From Sciurus carolinensis (Eukaryota > Chordata > Mammalia > Rodentia > Sciuridae), in assembly GCF_902686445.1 (NCBI RefSeq), contig NC_062218.1, positions 137,503,607 through 137,567,606 on the forward strand: a stretch of DNA of 64,000 nucleotides. Reading direction: 5' to 3'. The position numbers and the translations under genes were made by a program. Position 1 is the stretch's first letter; each line of letters begins with the position of its first letter. Below are positions 1 through 10,314 of the stretch, piece by piece. The notes under the pieces were generated by a model that was given only the letters and a program-made list of their open reading frames with translations, did not search any database and was not told the DNA's origin.

Positions 1-790
1 GTATGAAGATATGGTAGCTACCAAATGCACCTGCCGTTAACAAACGGTCCCCTAAATGAAAACCTTGAGCCTATTTAGCAAAGTAAGTACTGAGCGTCTC
101 TCTGCTTTTAGGAGAAGGCTATGTGTCATAACACATCATAGGAGGAGGAGCATTCGCAGGTTAGCCATTCTGGGGCATCTGTCTGTCTGAAGGGATAAGG
201 TCAGTTGTTCCTACTTAGCCTTTAATTTCCAAACTTAAATGTAATTACTTTGGAGAGATTTAGTTTTTTTTCCATGATCATTTTTTTTTTCACAAGAGTT
301 TTGTTTTTGATGGAAAAAAATTCTAAATTAGCATGAATCTAATGGAATCGCAGCCATAGATAATTCAAAGCTTTAGTATTATAATAATGGAAGAATAAAT
401 TCCTGTCAATGGCATAAGTTGTGTGTGTTTTATTAAATACAGATTATTTTTATATGATGGAGAGAGAGGAAGCATGTCTAAAAAAAACTGGTGTTGGCTC
501 AACTTTGGCTTTTCCACCCCCACCCCAGAGTAAAAGGGAGGCTAACCTCTCTGAATCCTGGTAAAGTATGATTCTCTAGGATTAGAGTATGCAGCAGAAC
601 CTTTTCTGTTGTCTTAGTGTGATTGGTGTATAATACACTAATTCTGTTCACTAACTGGTGTATATAAATCAAGTGAGTCACATTAAACCATGTAACATTT
701 GTCCCATTCATTTAAGGGAAATTGTCTTACAGATTGTTCCAAGAAAAGCTATGTTCAAGATTTAAAAATATATTTTCTTTATATAAAACT
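1..790. other. Unique intergenic sequence, no gene seen
   Basis: AT-rich single-copy-looking sequence. I see no SINE, no open frame with protein-like character and no recognisable family. By synteny (from memory) GDF9 would lie further left, outside the window. Confidence 0.5.
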
Positions 791-796
791 TTTGTA

Positions 797-1032
797 GCTG
801 GGCATAGTGGCGCACACCTGTAATCCCAGTGACTTGGGAGGCTGAGGCAGGAGGATTGAGAGTTCAAAGCCAGCTCCAGCAATTTAGTGAGGCTCCCAAG
901 AAACTCATCGAAACCCTGTCTCTAATAAAACATTAAAAAGGGCTTGGAATGTGGCTCTGTGGTTAAGTGCTCCTGGGTTCAATCCCTGGTAACAAAAACC
1001 AAAAAAAAAACAAAACAAAAACAACAACAAAA
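797..1032 (+). repeat. B1-ID composite SINE
   Basis: Begins GCTGGGCATAGTGGCGCACA, contains the B1 box TGTAATCCCAG and GAGGCTGAGGCAGGAGGAT, then an ID-like second half (GTGGCTCTGTGGTTAAGTGC, GGGTTCAATCCC) and an A-rich tail. 7SL-derived head joined to a tRNA-like tail, as in squirrels. Confidence 0.9.
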
Positions 1033-1219
1033 GACCTTCTGACCTCCGGAAGGAAGCCAAGAAGTTTGGTTGATGTTTTTCATTTGCTTTTTGCCTATTT
1101 CCCTCATCCACCCCCACTGACTTTTTTACAGGTGAATTTAGTGTGGTTTCCACTAAACTAAGCTGGCAGTGACGGTCTTATTACTGAGCAGGCTCTATGT
1201 GGATCCAATGGCTTTTGTG

Positions 1220-1387
1220 GGGGTGGTTTTGTTTTTTAATGTACTAGGGATTGAAACCAGGGTCACTCAACCACTGAGACATTTAGAGACAGGACTTTGC
1301 TAAATTTCTGAGGCTTTGAACTTGTGATCCTCCTGCCTCAGCCTCCATAGCTGCTGGGATTACAAGCGTGTGCCACTGTACCTGGCT
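1220..1387 (-). repeat. B1-ID composite SINE, minus strand
   Basis: Reverse-complement landmarks: GGGATTGAAACCAGGGTC, AACCACTGAG, then CTCCTGCCTCAGCCTCC and CTGGGATTACA near the right end. The ID portion is shortened. Confidence 0.8.
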
Positions 1388-1554
1388 TTTTGTGGTTTTC
1401 ATTGTCTCCTATTTTAAGAGCAAAGATAGGACTAATGTAGTGACATATTTTAGTTTCTAAAGCACGAATCTACAAATCAAAAGTAACTTCTAGATGCAAG
1501 AAGTACTTTTCACTCCAGTAAATGATCTTTTCTTGGTGCTTGTTTTTAGCTTGA

Positions 1555-2620
1555 TTAGATGTAATTCTCATACTCTGATTTACCCATTTAAAGTGTACAA
1601 CTAGGTAGTTTGTAGTATATTCACACATGGGATGCCATCACCATTGTTAATCTTAGTACCGTTTTTATCACTTCGAAAAGAAACTGTATCCCTTAGCTAT
1701 CTACCCCTGTTCCCTGTCCTGCCTGACTCCTCGCCCTAAGCAACCCCAACCTGTCTCTCTAGATTCTGCACTTTCACATGCGTGGAATGAATCTCACAAT
1801 GTGGTCTTCTGTGATTGGCTTCTTTATTTTTGCATGTTTTTAAGGGTCACATTGCAGCATGTATCAGTACTTCGTTTTCTAATGACAAAATATTTATTTG
1901 ACGATACCAAGTTTTGTTTATCCATTTATTGATATTTGAGCTTTCATTTTCTGGCTGTTAAGCATAATGATATAAGTTCATATTTTAATTTATCTTGGGC
2001 ATATACCCAGGAGTGAAATTTCTTGGTCACATAGTAACTGTGTAATCGCTTAAGGAACTGCTGGACTGTTTCCCAAAGCAACTGCACCATTTTATATTCC
2101 CACCAACAGTGCAGGAGGGTTCTGATTTCTCAGTCCTGTTAACATTTGACGTTTTTGATTCTAGCCATCCAAGGGTATGTGAAATGGCACTTCCCTGTGG
2201 TTTTAATTTGCACTCGCCTGGTGACTAATGACATTGAGCATGTTTTCATGTGCCTATCAGCCATTTGTATGTCTTTGAAGAAATGTCTATTTAGCTCCCT
2301 TGCACATTGTTTTCTCCAACCTGCCTCCCACACTGGGGGTTGAATTCAGGGTCTCTTACCCACTGAGTTATATCCCCAGAACTTTCATTTATTTTGAAAC
2401 ATGTTCTCAATAAATTACCCAAACTGACCTTGAACTCCTGCCTCAGCCTCTTCAATTCCTGGGATTACAGGCAAGCACTGCTGCACTCAGCTCCTTGCCT
2501 ATTTTTTAACTGAATTCTTTGTATTTTTGTTATTATGAGTTCTTATATGTTCTAGATATAAGCCCCTTATCAGACATGATTTCCAAATATTTTCTCCCAA
2601 GTTGTCTTTTAACTTTTTTT
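1555..2620 (-). repeat. Old L1 LINE 3' end, antisense
   Basis: Reads as the complement of the end of L1 ORF2 and its 3' UTR: TTTAAAGTGTACAACTAGGT, the GGGCATATACCCAGGAGTG stretch, CCATTTTATATTCCCACCAA and CATGTGCCTATCAGCCATTT are standard antisense L1 landmarks. Many stops; a dead ancient copy split by a SINE at 2325-2497. Confidence 0.8.
2325..2497 (-). repeat. B1-ID SINE inside L1
   Basis: Reverse-complement ID part (GGGGGTTGAATTCAGGGTCT, ACCCACTGAGTTATATCCCC) followed by a B1 part (CCTGCCTCAGCCTCTTCAAT, GGGATTACAGGC). It interrupts the antisense L1, so it is younger than it. Confidence 0.8.
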
Positions 2621-2747
2621 AATGTAAAATATGATAAAATTTTACCATTTTTAGCAATTAAGTGCACAATTTAGTGGCATTATGTACATTCACACTGTTG
2701 TCTGAACACCCACTATCTCTAGAACCTTTTCATCAAACCAAACTTTT

Positions 2748-2942
2748 TTTGGTACCAGGGATTGAACCCAGGGACACTTAACCACTGAACCACATCCCTA
2801 GCCCTCTAATTTCTTGAGACAGGGTCTCACTAAATTGCTTAGGGCCTTGCTAAGTTACTGAGGCTGGCTTTGAACTTGTAATCGTCCTGCCTCAGCCTCC
2901 AGATCTGCTGGGATTATAAGCAAGCACCACTGTACCCAGCTA
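2748..2942 (-). repeat. B1-ID composite SINE, minus strand
   Basis: T-rich start, GGTACCAGGGATTGAACCCA, ACCACTGAACCACATCCCTA, GAGACAGGGTCTCACTAAAT, CCTGCCTCAGCCTCCAGATC, GGGATTATAAGC. Full composite in reverse orientation. Confidence 0.9.
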
Positions 2943-3061
2943 GGCTAAGTAACATGTGTATAGATTTGTATCACATTTTGATTATTCATTGACACTTGGA
3001 TTGTTCCAGCTATTATGAATAATGCTATAAACATTAGTATAAAAATATCTGTTATAGTGTC

Positions 3062-3157
3062 TGCTCTCAGGTTTGTTGCCATGCTAGGGATCAAACCCAG
3101 ATCCTTATATGTGCTAGGTAAGCACTCTTACCATCGAGTTACATCACCAGCCCTCTG
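3062..3157 (-). repeat. ID SINE, minus strand
   Basis: GCTAGGGATCAAACCCAGAT, TGTGCTAGGTAAGCACTC and ACCATCGAGTTACATCACCA give the reverse complement of the tRNA-like ID head. Diverged. Confidence 0.75.
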
Positions 3158-3249
3158 ATTTCAGTTCTTTTGGATCTAGTCCTAGAAATGAAACTGACGA
3201 TTATTTTTCAAAAAGTTCTTTAATTTTTTTAAAAACAGTATACTATTTT

Positions 3250-3359
3250 CTAAAGTGGTTTTTTTTTTTTTTTTGGGGTGTTGGGGATCGAACCCAGGGC
3301 CTTGTGCTTATAAGGCAAGCACTACCCACTGAGCTATCTCCCCAGCCCCTAAAGTGGTT
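3250..3359 (-). repeat. Young ID SINE with 11-bp target duplication
   Basis: The ID body at 3275-3348 (TTGGGGATCGAACCCAGGGC to GAGCTATCTCCCCAGCCC) follows a poly-T run and is bracketed by CTAAAGTGGTT at 3250-3260 and 3349-3359. The perfect duplication marks a recent retroposition. Confidence 0.92.
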
Positions 3360-3790
3360 GTTGTAAGAACCCAGAAACCGCTCCAGACACGGGAACTCAC
3401 ATAAGAGTTTATTAAGCAAACAGGAAGAGTGTCTCCCTGCAGGGTAAGAGAAAATGAGAGGAAAAGAGCTCGTGCAAAAGAGTGAAAACCAGGAGGAGAG
3501 AGCATGAAAAAGAGGAGGAGAGAAAAATGACGGGGGAGCTATCCTTAAGCCCACAAATTCTGCAGGCTAATGGGACCAATAACGGAGAAGGATACTTGCA
3601 AGCTGACTGATGAACCAATAGCTAACTAGGATGTTCACAGAATGACAAGCTAGGTTGTAAGCTGGGAGGCAGAGAAATGACTGCAGTGTACAGGGTGGGG
3701 AGCAGCTTTATATTATAGCTGTTATTTTACTTTATCAGCAATGCCCCAGGACTCCAACTCCTCCACCTTATAGCCAGCACTTGCTATTTT
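3357..3790 (-). repeat. ERV-like LTR, antisense
   Basis: Replaces L1 sequence between two L1 segments. The complement has an AATAAA (plus-strand TTTATT near 3409) followed within about 20 bases by GTGAGTTCCCGTGTCTGG, the layout of the R region of a rodent ERV2/ERVK-type LTR. No internal retroviral coding sequence adjoins, so it is probably a solo LTR. Exact ends and family are not resolved. Confidence 0.6.
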
Positions 3791-4069
3791 TTTAAATAAA
3801 ATTTTAAAATTACCCCAAAGGGTGTGAAGTGGTATCTCATTGGGGTTTTGATTTGCATTTCCCTGCAAATCAAATGAGTATTTTTCATGTGCTTACTGGC
3901 CATTTGTGGTTTTTCTTAGAGAAATGTCTGTTCAGATTTTTACATTTTAAAATCCATTTGAGTTTTAAGAATTCTTTATATTTTTTGAAGATTAATACCT
4001 TATGATATATGACATATTTTCTCATATTCTGTGGTTTCTGTAGTTCTTTGCACAAAAAATTTCAATTTT

Positions 4070-4190
4070 GGGCCTGGGGCTGTAGCTCAGTAGCATAGCA
4101 CTTGCCTAGCATGTGTGAGGTACTGGGTTGGATCCTCAGCACCACATAAAAATAAAGGCATTCTTTCTACAACTACAAGAAAAATTTTTT
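4070..4190 (+). repeat. ID SINE with lineage-specific tail
   Basis: GGGCCTGGGGCTGTAGCTCA, CACTTGCCTAGCATGTGTGA and ACTGGGTTGGATCCTCAGCA, then CACATAAAAATAAAGG and a degraded copy of the ACAACTACAA tail. Confidence 0.85.
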
Positions 4191-4689
4191 TTAGTTTCCA
4201 ATTTTGTTCAAGTTCAATTTACCTATTTCCATTTGGCCTGTGTTTTTTGGAGTCATAAGTAAGAAATCATTGCCAAATCCAATGTGATATTTTTACCTAT
4301 GTTTTCTGAGTTTTACAATTTTAGCTTTTGTTTGGTTTCTAATTTTGATTAATTTTTATGTATGGTGTGAGGTAAAGATCAACTTTATTCTCTTGCCTGT
4401 AGATATCTAATTGTCCCAGTACTATTTTTAAGAAATATATATTTATATATATACATTTCAAAATCTGCCTGTCAATTTCCGCAAAGAAGTCATCTTGGAT
4501 TTTGCGAGGGGTTATTTAAAATCTACAGATTACAAGCTGAAGAGATAGCTCCCCTTGGAGAGTGCTCACCTAGCATGCGCAAGGACTTCGGTTTGTTTGA
4601 ATCCTTGGACCTTCAGACTGGGTGGGGACCAAAAAACTCCTTTGAATAAATTCTGTAGATTAGTTTGGGGATTACTATCTTAGTGTTTG

Positions 4690-4882
4690 TTTTTTTTTTT
4701 TCCCACTATTGATTACAGAACCAAGGGGCACTTGATCAATGAGCTACATCCCCAGCCCTTTTTATTATTTTATTCTGAGACAGGCTCTCACTAAATTGCT
4801 GAGACTGGCCTTGAACTTGTGATCCTCCTACATCAGCCTCCCAAATTGCTGGGATTACAGGCATGGACCATCACACCTGGCC
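4690..4882 (-). repeat. B1-ID composite SINE, minus strand
   Basis: Poly-T, a degenerate ID part ending ACATCCCCAGCCC, TGAGACAGGCTCTCACTAAA, GGCCTTGAACTTGTGATCCT and GGGATTACAGGCATGGACC. Confidence 0.88.
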
Positions 4883-4984
4883 TGGTTTCCATTTTAATGT
4901 TAAATCTTCTAATATAGGATTTGTTTATTTACATCATGCTTAAATTTTAGTTTCCAGAGTATATTTTGTTAAATCATTCTTTTT

Positions 4985-5097
4985 AAAAATTTTTAGTTGT
5001 AGATGGACACAACACCTTTATTTTTATGCGGTGCTGAGGATCAAACCCAGTGCCTTACATGTGCTTACTCTACCACTGAGCTACACCCCAGCCCCTG
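4985..5097 (-). repeat. ID SINE with tail, minus strand
   Basis: Begins with the complement of the special tail (TAGTTGTAGATGGACACAAC), then GGTGCTGAGGATCAAACCCA and ACCACTGAGCTACACCCCAG. Confidence 0.88.
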
Positions 5098-5107
5098 TTA
5101 AACCATT

Positions 5108-5305
5108 AAGTAGTTTTTAAATTTTTATTTTGTAGTATAGGAACACAAGCCAGGTGCTGTATGCTGAGCTACCCAGTCCTTTTTTTTTTTTTAAATTTTG
5201 GGCTACGGTCTCACTAAGTTCCTGAGGCTGACCGTGAACTAGTAATCCTCCTGCCTCAACTTCCCCAGTAGCTGGGAGTATAAGCATGTACCACCTTACG
5301 GAGCT
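5108..5305 (-). repeat. Degenerate B1-ID SINE, minus strand
   Basis: Weak ID remains (GCTGAGCTACCCAGTCC), a T-run, CTACGGTCTCACTAAGTTCC, ATCCTCCTGCCTCAACTTCC and AAGCATGTACCACC. Confidence 0.7.
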
Positions 5306-5327
5306 TTAAGTAATTTTTAAAAAAAAT

Positions 5328-5414
5328 TTAATTTTTTGTGGTGCTGGGGCTTGAACCCAGGGTCTTGTGCATGGAAGGCAAGCACTCTACCAAGTGAGCT
5401 ATATCCCCAGCCCA
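5328..5414 (-). repeat. ID SINE, minus strand
   Basis: GTGCTGGGGCTTGAACCCAG, GGCAAGCACTCTACCAAGTG, AGCTATATCCCCAGCCC. A B1 fragment in the same orientation follows at about 5462-5525. Confidence 0.85.
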
Positions 5415-5607
5415 GTACTTTATTTTTGATAATGCTATCGTGCATGAAATATTTTCCTTTTTAAGATGAGGTCTACTTTATTGCCCAGGTTGGTCTCAAA
5501 CTCCCAAACTCCCACCTCAACCTCCCTTGGAATTTTCTTAATTTCATTTTTGCATAATTGATGTTTCAAAGATTTTGTCATCTATTATACTTAAGAATTA
5601 TCTGGAG

Positions 5608-5975
5608 CCTGCTTGTAATTCCAGCTACTCAGGAGGCTGAGGAAGGAGCATCACAAGTTGGAGGCTAACCCTGGCAACTTAGCAAGACCCTAAAAATAAA
5701 TATAAAATAAAAAGTTTGGGAGTGGTGCACACCTGTAATCCCAGCAGCTTGGGAGGCTGAGGCAAGATTGCAAGTTCAAAACCAACCTCAGCAACTTAAT
5801 GAGGCCCTGTCTCTAAATAAAATACAAAAAGTGGCCTGGGGATGTAGTTCAGAAGTAGGTTAAGTGCCCCTGCGTTCAATGTCCAGTACCAAAGTAGTTT
5901 GGGGATATAACTCAGTAGTAGAGTACCCCTGGGTTCAATCCATGGTACCACAAAAAGAAAAAAAAAAAATCAAAC
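5608..5975 (+). repeat. Tandem B1 and B1-ID SINEs
   Basis: Two B1 heads in a row (TAATTCCAGCTACTCAGGAG, then TGTAATCCCAGCAGCTTGGG), followed by two ID-like units (GGCCTGGGGATGTAGTTCAG and TTGGGGATATAACTCAGTAG) and an A-rich end. Insertion of one SINE beside or into another is the simplest reading. Confidence 0.85.
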
Positions 5976-6144
5976 AGAAAAGAGCATGGATAATGGTGAT
6001 AATGTGCAATAGGATTTAATTGAGGGTAACCTCCCTTAAATATGGCTGCTTTCAAATGGACCACATGGAATGAATATATGTTGATTTGCTCGATTCCTCA
6101 TCATTCCAACTACCATAACTGATTGTTTTGTGGGAAGAGGGGAT

Positions 6145-6300
6145 TTTATTTCACTATTTGTGTATTTGTGTGTGGTTTGTTTGTTTTTGAGACCTAGTCT
6201 TGCTATGTTGCTCAGCTGGCCTTGAACTCGTGCTCAAGTGATTCCCTGCCTTAACCTCCTGAGTAGCTAGAACTAAAGGCATGTACCACTACCCCCAATT
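6145..6300 (-). repeat. B1-type SINE, minus strand
   Basis: TTTTTGAGACCTAGTCTTGC, GGCCTTGAACTCGTGCTCAA, CCTCCTGAGTAGCTAGAACT, GGCATGTACCACTACCCCC. Old copy without an ID part. Confidence 0.75.
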
Positions 6301-7355
6301 TTTGTTTTTTTGCATGGCTTAGTTCTGTATTGAATATACAATGTGGCATGAAGTCGTTTGATGCCAAACTTTAGGAACAGAAAAACAACGGTTTTTCTAC
6401 AGGTAAGTTCTAAAATTAAGCCTTTTGGCATATTGTTTTGATACACAGCTGATTAATGATATCTTGAGCTATCATTACATTTTTTAAAGAATGTATTTGT
6501 GAATCTTGTTTCATTCATAAGACAGTGTTGCTATCAGGGCTGATATATCTACTAAATTTCAACTTCAAAGATTCTCCTATACACAATGGAGGAGGGCATA
6601 CTAGTCTCCCAGCTACCATCTCCATATGAAACCGACTTCAGTTACTCTCATAAAAGCTGCCACTTTAGAAAGTGAATGGGAAAGGACAGCAGTGATTTAA
6701 ATCTGGAAATTCAAGGATGAAGCGACATCTGCCTTAAATAGATGCATTCAGCTTTGGTATTTAGTCCAGATGAGATATGAGGTCACCTAATGTGATGGGT
6801 GCCCTGGTATGCCAAGGAACAATGGGGCATGTCAGGAGCTGCTTTTACCTTGGGCTCTGAATTTCCTGCTCTTTATCGGTTTAAATCAACTCCTGTGTTG
6901 GGCTGAATGCTTTGTTTCACTAATCAGTTTCAAGGGCAGCAGCCACTCATTTGGTTTAGAGCTTAGTTTAGGCAGTCTGTGGGAAAAAATAAAGTTCCTC
7001 TTTCATGGGGAAAAAAGAGAAAGTATTTATGGTTACATAAGGAGAAAAAAATGCTCTAAAGAACTTGCTTTATATAAGAATTTCAGGAGTCAATTCTAAC
7101 TTTGAACTTTACAGGGATTGTAACTTATAAAATCATAAATGAAATAACAATTTTTAAATATTATCTTATAGGATAATCCCAAAATGTTTTTTAGATTTTT
7201 TTCAAATTGGTTGAATGGATTGAGACAATAGAATAATATGCTGCTTTACCCATTAATTCTATGCTAAATAAGAAAAAAATATACCCAACATATGCAGATA
7301 TTTTGTCCTTTACCAGGGTTGACAAGTCAAATAGGGTTTATTCATGTGGTTAATT
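6300..7355. other. Unique intergenic sequence, no gene seen
   Basis: About 1 kb without recognisable SINE or LINE. A 96-codon open frame at 6809-7099 has no recognisable domain and no splice or promoter context, so I do not call it a gene. Confidence 0.5.
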
Positions 7356-7359
7356 ACTA

Positions 7360-7470
7360 GTGCAGTGACTCCCACCTGTAATCCCACCTACTCGGGAGGC
7401 TGAAGCCTCACAAGTCGAGGCTAGCCTGAGCAATTTAGGGAGACCCTATCTCAAAATAAAGATTTTTTTA
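7360..7470 (+). repeat. B1 SINE fragment
   Basis: TGTAATCCCACCTACTCGGG, AGGCTAGCCTGAGCAATTTA, AGACCCTATCTCAAAATAAA. B1 head only. Confidence 0.75.
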
Positions 7471-7474
7471 TACT

Positions 7475-7640
7475 AATGATTAACCACAGGAATGCTTAAC
7501 ACTGAGCCACATCCCCAGCCCTTTTTTTTATATTTTATTAGCTACAAGGTCTTGCTAAGTTGCTTAGGGCCAACCTAATTGTTGAGGTTTGAACTTGTGA
7601 TCCTCCTGCCTCAGCCTCCTGAGTTGCTGGGAAATATTTT
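7475..7640 (-). repeat. B1-ID SINE, minus strand
   Basis: ATGATTAACCACAGGAATGC, GAGCCACATCCCCAGCCC, TGATCCTCCTGCCTCAGCCT. Opposite in orientation to both neighbours. Confidence 0.75.
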
Positions 7641-7643
7641 TTT

Positions 7644-7777
7644 AAAAGGCAATAGGGGGGCTGGGGAGATAGCTCAGTTGGTAGAGTGCTCGCCTTGCAA
7701 GTACAAGGCCCTGGGTTCAATCCCCAGCACTGCAAAAAAAAAAAAAAAAAAGAAAGAAAAAAAAAAAGGCAATAGGG
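7644..7777 (+). repeat. Very young ID SINE with 14-bp target duplication
   Basis: The body at about 7658-7763 (GGCTGGGGAGATAGCTCAGT, GTAGAGTGCTCGCCTTGCAA, CCCTGGGTTCAATCCCCAGC, then a long A tail) is flanked by AAAAGGCAATAGGG at 7644-7657 and 7764-7777. It split an older ID remnant whose second half (GATATAGCTCAGTTGTAGAA) continues to about 7830. Confidence 0.93.
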
Positions 7778-7829
7778 ATATAGCTCAGTTGTAGAATGTT
7801 CCTAGATACCATCCCCGGTATTAAAAGAG

Positions 7830-9060
7830 TATTTAGGCATAGTAAGAAGTTAACAACTGATAATGAAGTAGAACAATCTTAACAATATTCTATAATAAGT
7901 TATATAAAATCTACTTGGTTATCAGTATTACACTGTTTGTGTTTGAAGTAACCCTAATTTTACTTACTAATGGTCCCAAAGCACAAGAGCAATGATTCTT
8001 TAAGTGAAAAGGGGAACGTTCTTGATAAGGAAAGAAAAAAAAATCATAGACTGAGGTTCAAATCTATAGTAAGAACAGATGTTCTGTCTGATATTGTTAA
8101 GGAAAAAGAAATTTGTATTTATTTTGCAACCTGGTTGAAATTACAAACTAAGTAAATGGGAACTACTACACCAGTCAATTTTTGGAAAGGGCCCTTGACT
8201 TATTAATAAGACCAGGACTATTTCAGTCTTTGTTCTACCTTAGTATGTGATGCAATTTGTATCAAATTGGGTAATTAGACAAACATGGCTAAGGCTCAGC
8301 TGTGTATTTTAAGTACTTTAATGTTTAGGAATAAGTGCTTTATGAACAGTTCAATCATTTGTACCTGTCTTAGGTGCCGGTGTCTTTCGATGTAGGAATG
8401 CCATGACAGACATTATTGCTAGGAGTTCTTTCTGACAGCCTGGATGTCATTTTGACTTTCTCAAACAATTAGCTCATTTGATAAATATTTATTGAACACT
8501 GACTATGGGCCAGGTGCCATGAGTGGTTAAGAACAGAGTCCAGCATTCTCAGCTCCAGTAAAAATGTATCACCTACCGTAAAGGGAGACTTCTGTGTTAC
8601 CCTTGCAGTTCCATCAGTGTGCATTCACCACGTTCAGAGGAGGATGCATTTCAGGGTGGAACTACATGAGCAGGCTGAATGAATTTCAAGTTGTCATACC
8701 TTTAGATTTGAATTTTTAAAAATTAAACTATTTTGAGAATAATTATTAATTTCCATGCAATTTTAAGAAATCATAGAGAAATCTTTATCCTTTAGTTCCT
8801 TCAATGATAACATCATGCAAAACGATAGATAACATAATAGGAAAGCCAGGATATTGACATTGGTAAAATGAAATTTTCCACATTGAAACCTACTTGGACC
8901 AAGGAAAATATTGATACTAACATCAATAGTTTTTATATTCCCCAGTGGAATTTACTTAATGATTTAAATGTTTTCCTCTTATACCACTTTGCCTTGAAAC
9001 TTTGAAACTTTTGTGTTCCAAATTCATTATTCAATAAATACTTGTCACTATAAAGAAATG
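7830..9060. other. Mostly unique AT-rich sequence with an L2 fragment
   Basis: No gene seen. Around 8475-8560, TAAATATTTATTGAACACTG followed by GGGCCAGGTGCCATG is the usual signature of an L2 3' end. The rest shows no recognisable family. Confidence 0.5.
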
Positions 9061-9064
9061 ATAG

Positions 9065-9250
9065 AGAAATGGGCATGGTGGAACACACCAGTAATCCCAG
9101 TGACTCAGGAGGCTGAGGCAGGAAGATCGCAAATTCAAGGCCAACCTCAAACTTAGTGAGACCCTATCTCAAAAAGTAAAAAGGACTTGGAATGCAACTC
9201 AGTGATAGAGTACACCTGGGCTCAATCCCCAGTCAAAAAAAAAAAAAAAT
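9065..9250 (+). repeat. B1-ID composite SINE
   Basis: GGGCATGGTGGAACACACCA, GTAATCCCAGTGACTCAGGA, AAAGGACTTGGAATGCAACT, TAGAGTACACCTGGGCTCAA, poly-A end. Confidence 0.9.
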
Positions 9251-10195
9251 ATTTGAGGAGGTAAATTTAGCCCTGTTTAAATATTGTGCAATATATGTAT
9301 GAAAACATCACATAGTACCCCATAAATATAATTTTTGCTTTTATGTATCAGTTAAAATTTAATGGGCACATACTATGCATCAGGTACTCTTATAGATGGT
9401 GTGATAATAAGGTATTTCATATTTTTGCTCTCATGGAACATAAGTTACAGAAGGTAGAGACAATAAGATGAGCAGTGATGTACAGGAACCTCTGGGCATG
9501 GTCCTGAGGTGAGGAGAAACTTGTGCTCTCGGAACAGAATGAGTCGGATGTGACTGACAAGTGAGAGAAGGAATGGTGGAATGGCAAGGGAGTGGGGGAG
9601 GAGGTCAAAGAAGCACACAGACCTGATATGAGACCTCGCTGGCTAGCACAACAGTGTTGAATTTTTATGTCAAGTTCAAGAAAAAGCCATTGAGCATGTA
9701 TAATCAGGAGCCTGAAATGGTTGGATTCTTTTTAAAACATCATTCTAGATGTCCTCTATAGTATCATTTGGCAGGGACTAGTCTGAAGCAGAGAGATGTT
9801 TTGGTGGGTTATTATCATGGTCCAAGTGAGGGTGGTGGTTGGGCTACAACAGTGGAGATGAGGATGGAGAGAAGTGAAGAAACTTATTTTTGTGACTTCT
9901 TTGTTACTGGGTCCCCCTCTCTGAGACAAAGGGTGGCAATCTTCTAGTAAGGGAAGAAAAACATCCTTATAGTGGAAGGAAGGGATAAAACTTATCCCAG
10001 TCGTAGCCTTTATATTCCCATCCAAACGAGGGACTTATAAATTTTCAAATTTTTGTTTCATTTGTTTTTTTTTTTTTTCTACTTGTTTTTGGTCTTTGCC
10101 TTCATGTTGGAGGTTTTTCAGTGTTTTGTGGTCCATTTATAAGTGCAAGTCCCTACCAAGTCATTTGAAGCCTGCATGAGAAGGTGGTGTGTGTT
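9250..10195. other. Unique intergenic sequence with L2 remnant
   Basis: An L2-like stretch near 9345-9470 (ATGGGCACATACTATGCATC, AGGTACTCTTATAG, CTCTCATGGAACATAAG). Nothing gene-like in the rest. Confidence 0.45.
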
Positions 10196-10314
10196 TGGTG
10201 TGAGGTTTTTTTTCTTTTTTTTGGGGGGGTGCTGGGGATCGAACCCAGGGCCTTGTGCTTGCAAGGCAAGCACTCTACCGACTGAGCTATCTCCCCAGCC
10301 TCTGGTGTGAGGTT
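10196..10314 (-). repeat. Young ID SINE with 12-bp target duplication
   Basis: Body at 10222-10300 (GTGCTGGGGATCGAACCCAG, GGCAAGCACTCTACCGACTG, AGCTATCTCCCCAGCC) after a T-run, flanked by TGGTGTGAGGTT at 10196-10207 and 10303-10314. Confidence 0.93.

Larger units (their letters stand above)
2622..4975 (-). repeat. Second old L1 segment, antisense, mosaic
   Basis: A second L1 3' end starts with TTAAGTGCACAATTTAGTGG. It continues through GGTGTGAAGTGGTATCTCAT, TATGGTGTGAGGTAAAGATC and CTGTCAATTTCCGCAAAGAA, all antisense ORF2 landmarks in the expected order. It is cut by at least five insertions (SINEs at 2748, 3062, 3275, 4070, 4690 and the LTR at about 3357). A very decayed ID-like unit may lie near 4535-4610. 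Confidence 0.75.

Noticed and set aside
1..600. Possible GDF9 3' end
   Set aside because: Expected to the left by synteny, but I see no coding or UTR similarity in the window; distance in human (about 30 kb, from memory) also places it outside.
6380..6420. CTACAGGTAAGTTCT, a perfect splice donor consensus
   Set aside because: No matching acceptor, open frame or CpG context nearby; isolated donor matches are frequent by chance.
7658..7740. tRNA-Ala-like sequence with A- and B-box-like motifs
   Set aside because: Followed by poly-A and a target duplication and repeated dozens of times; it is an ID SINE, not a tRNA gene. The same applies to the other ID copies.
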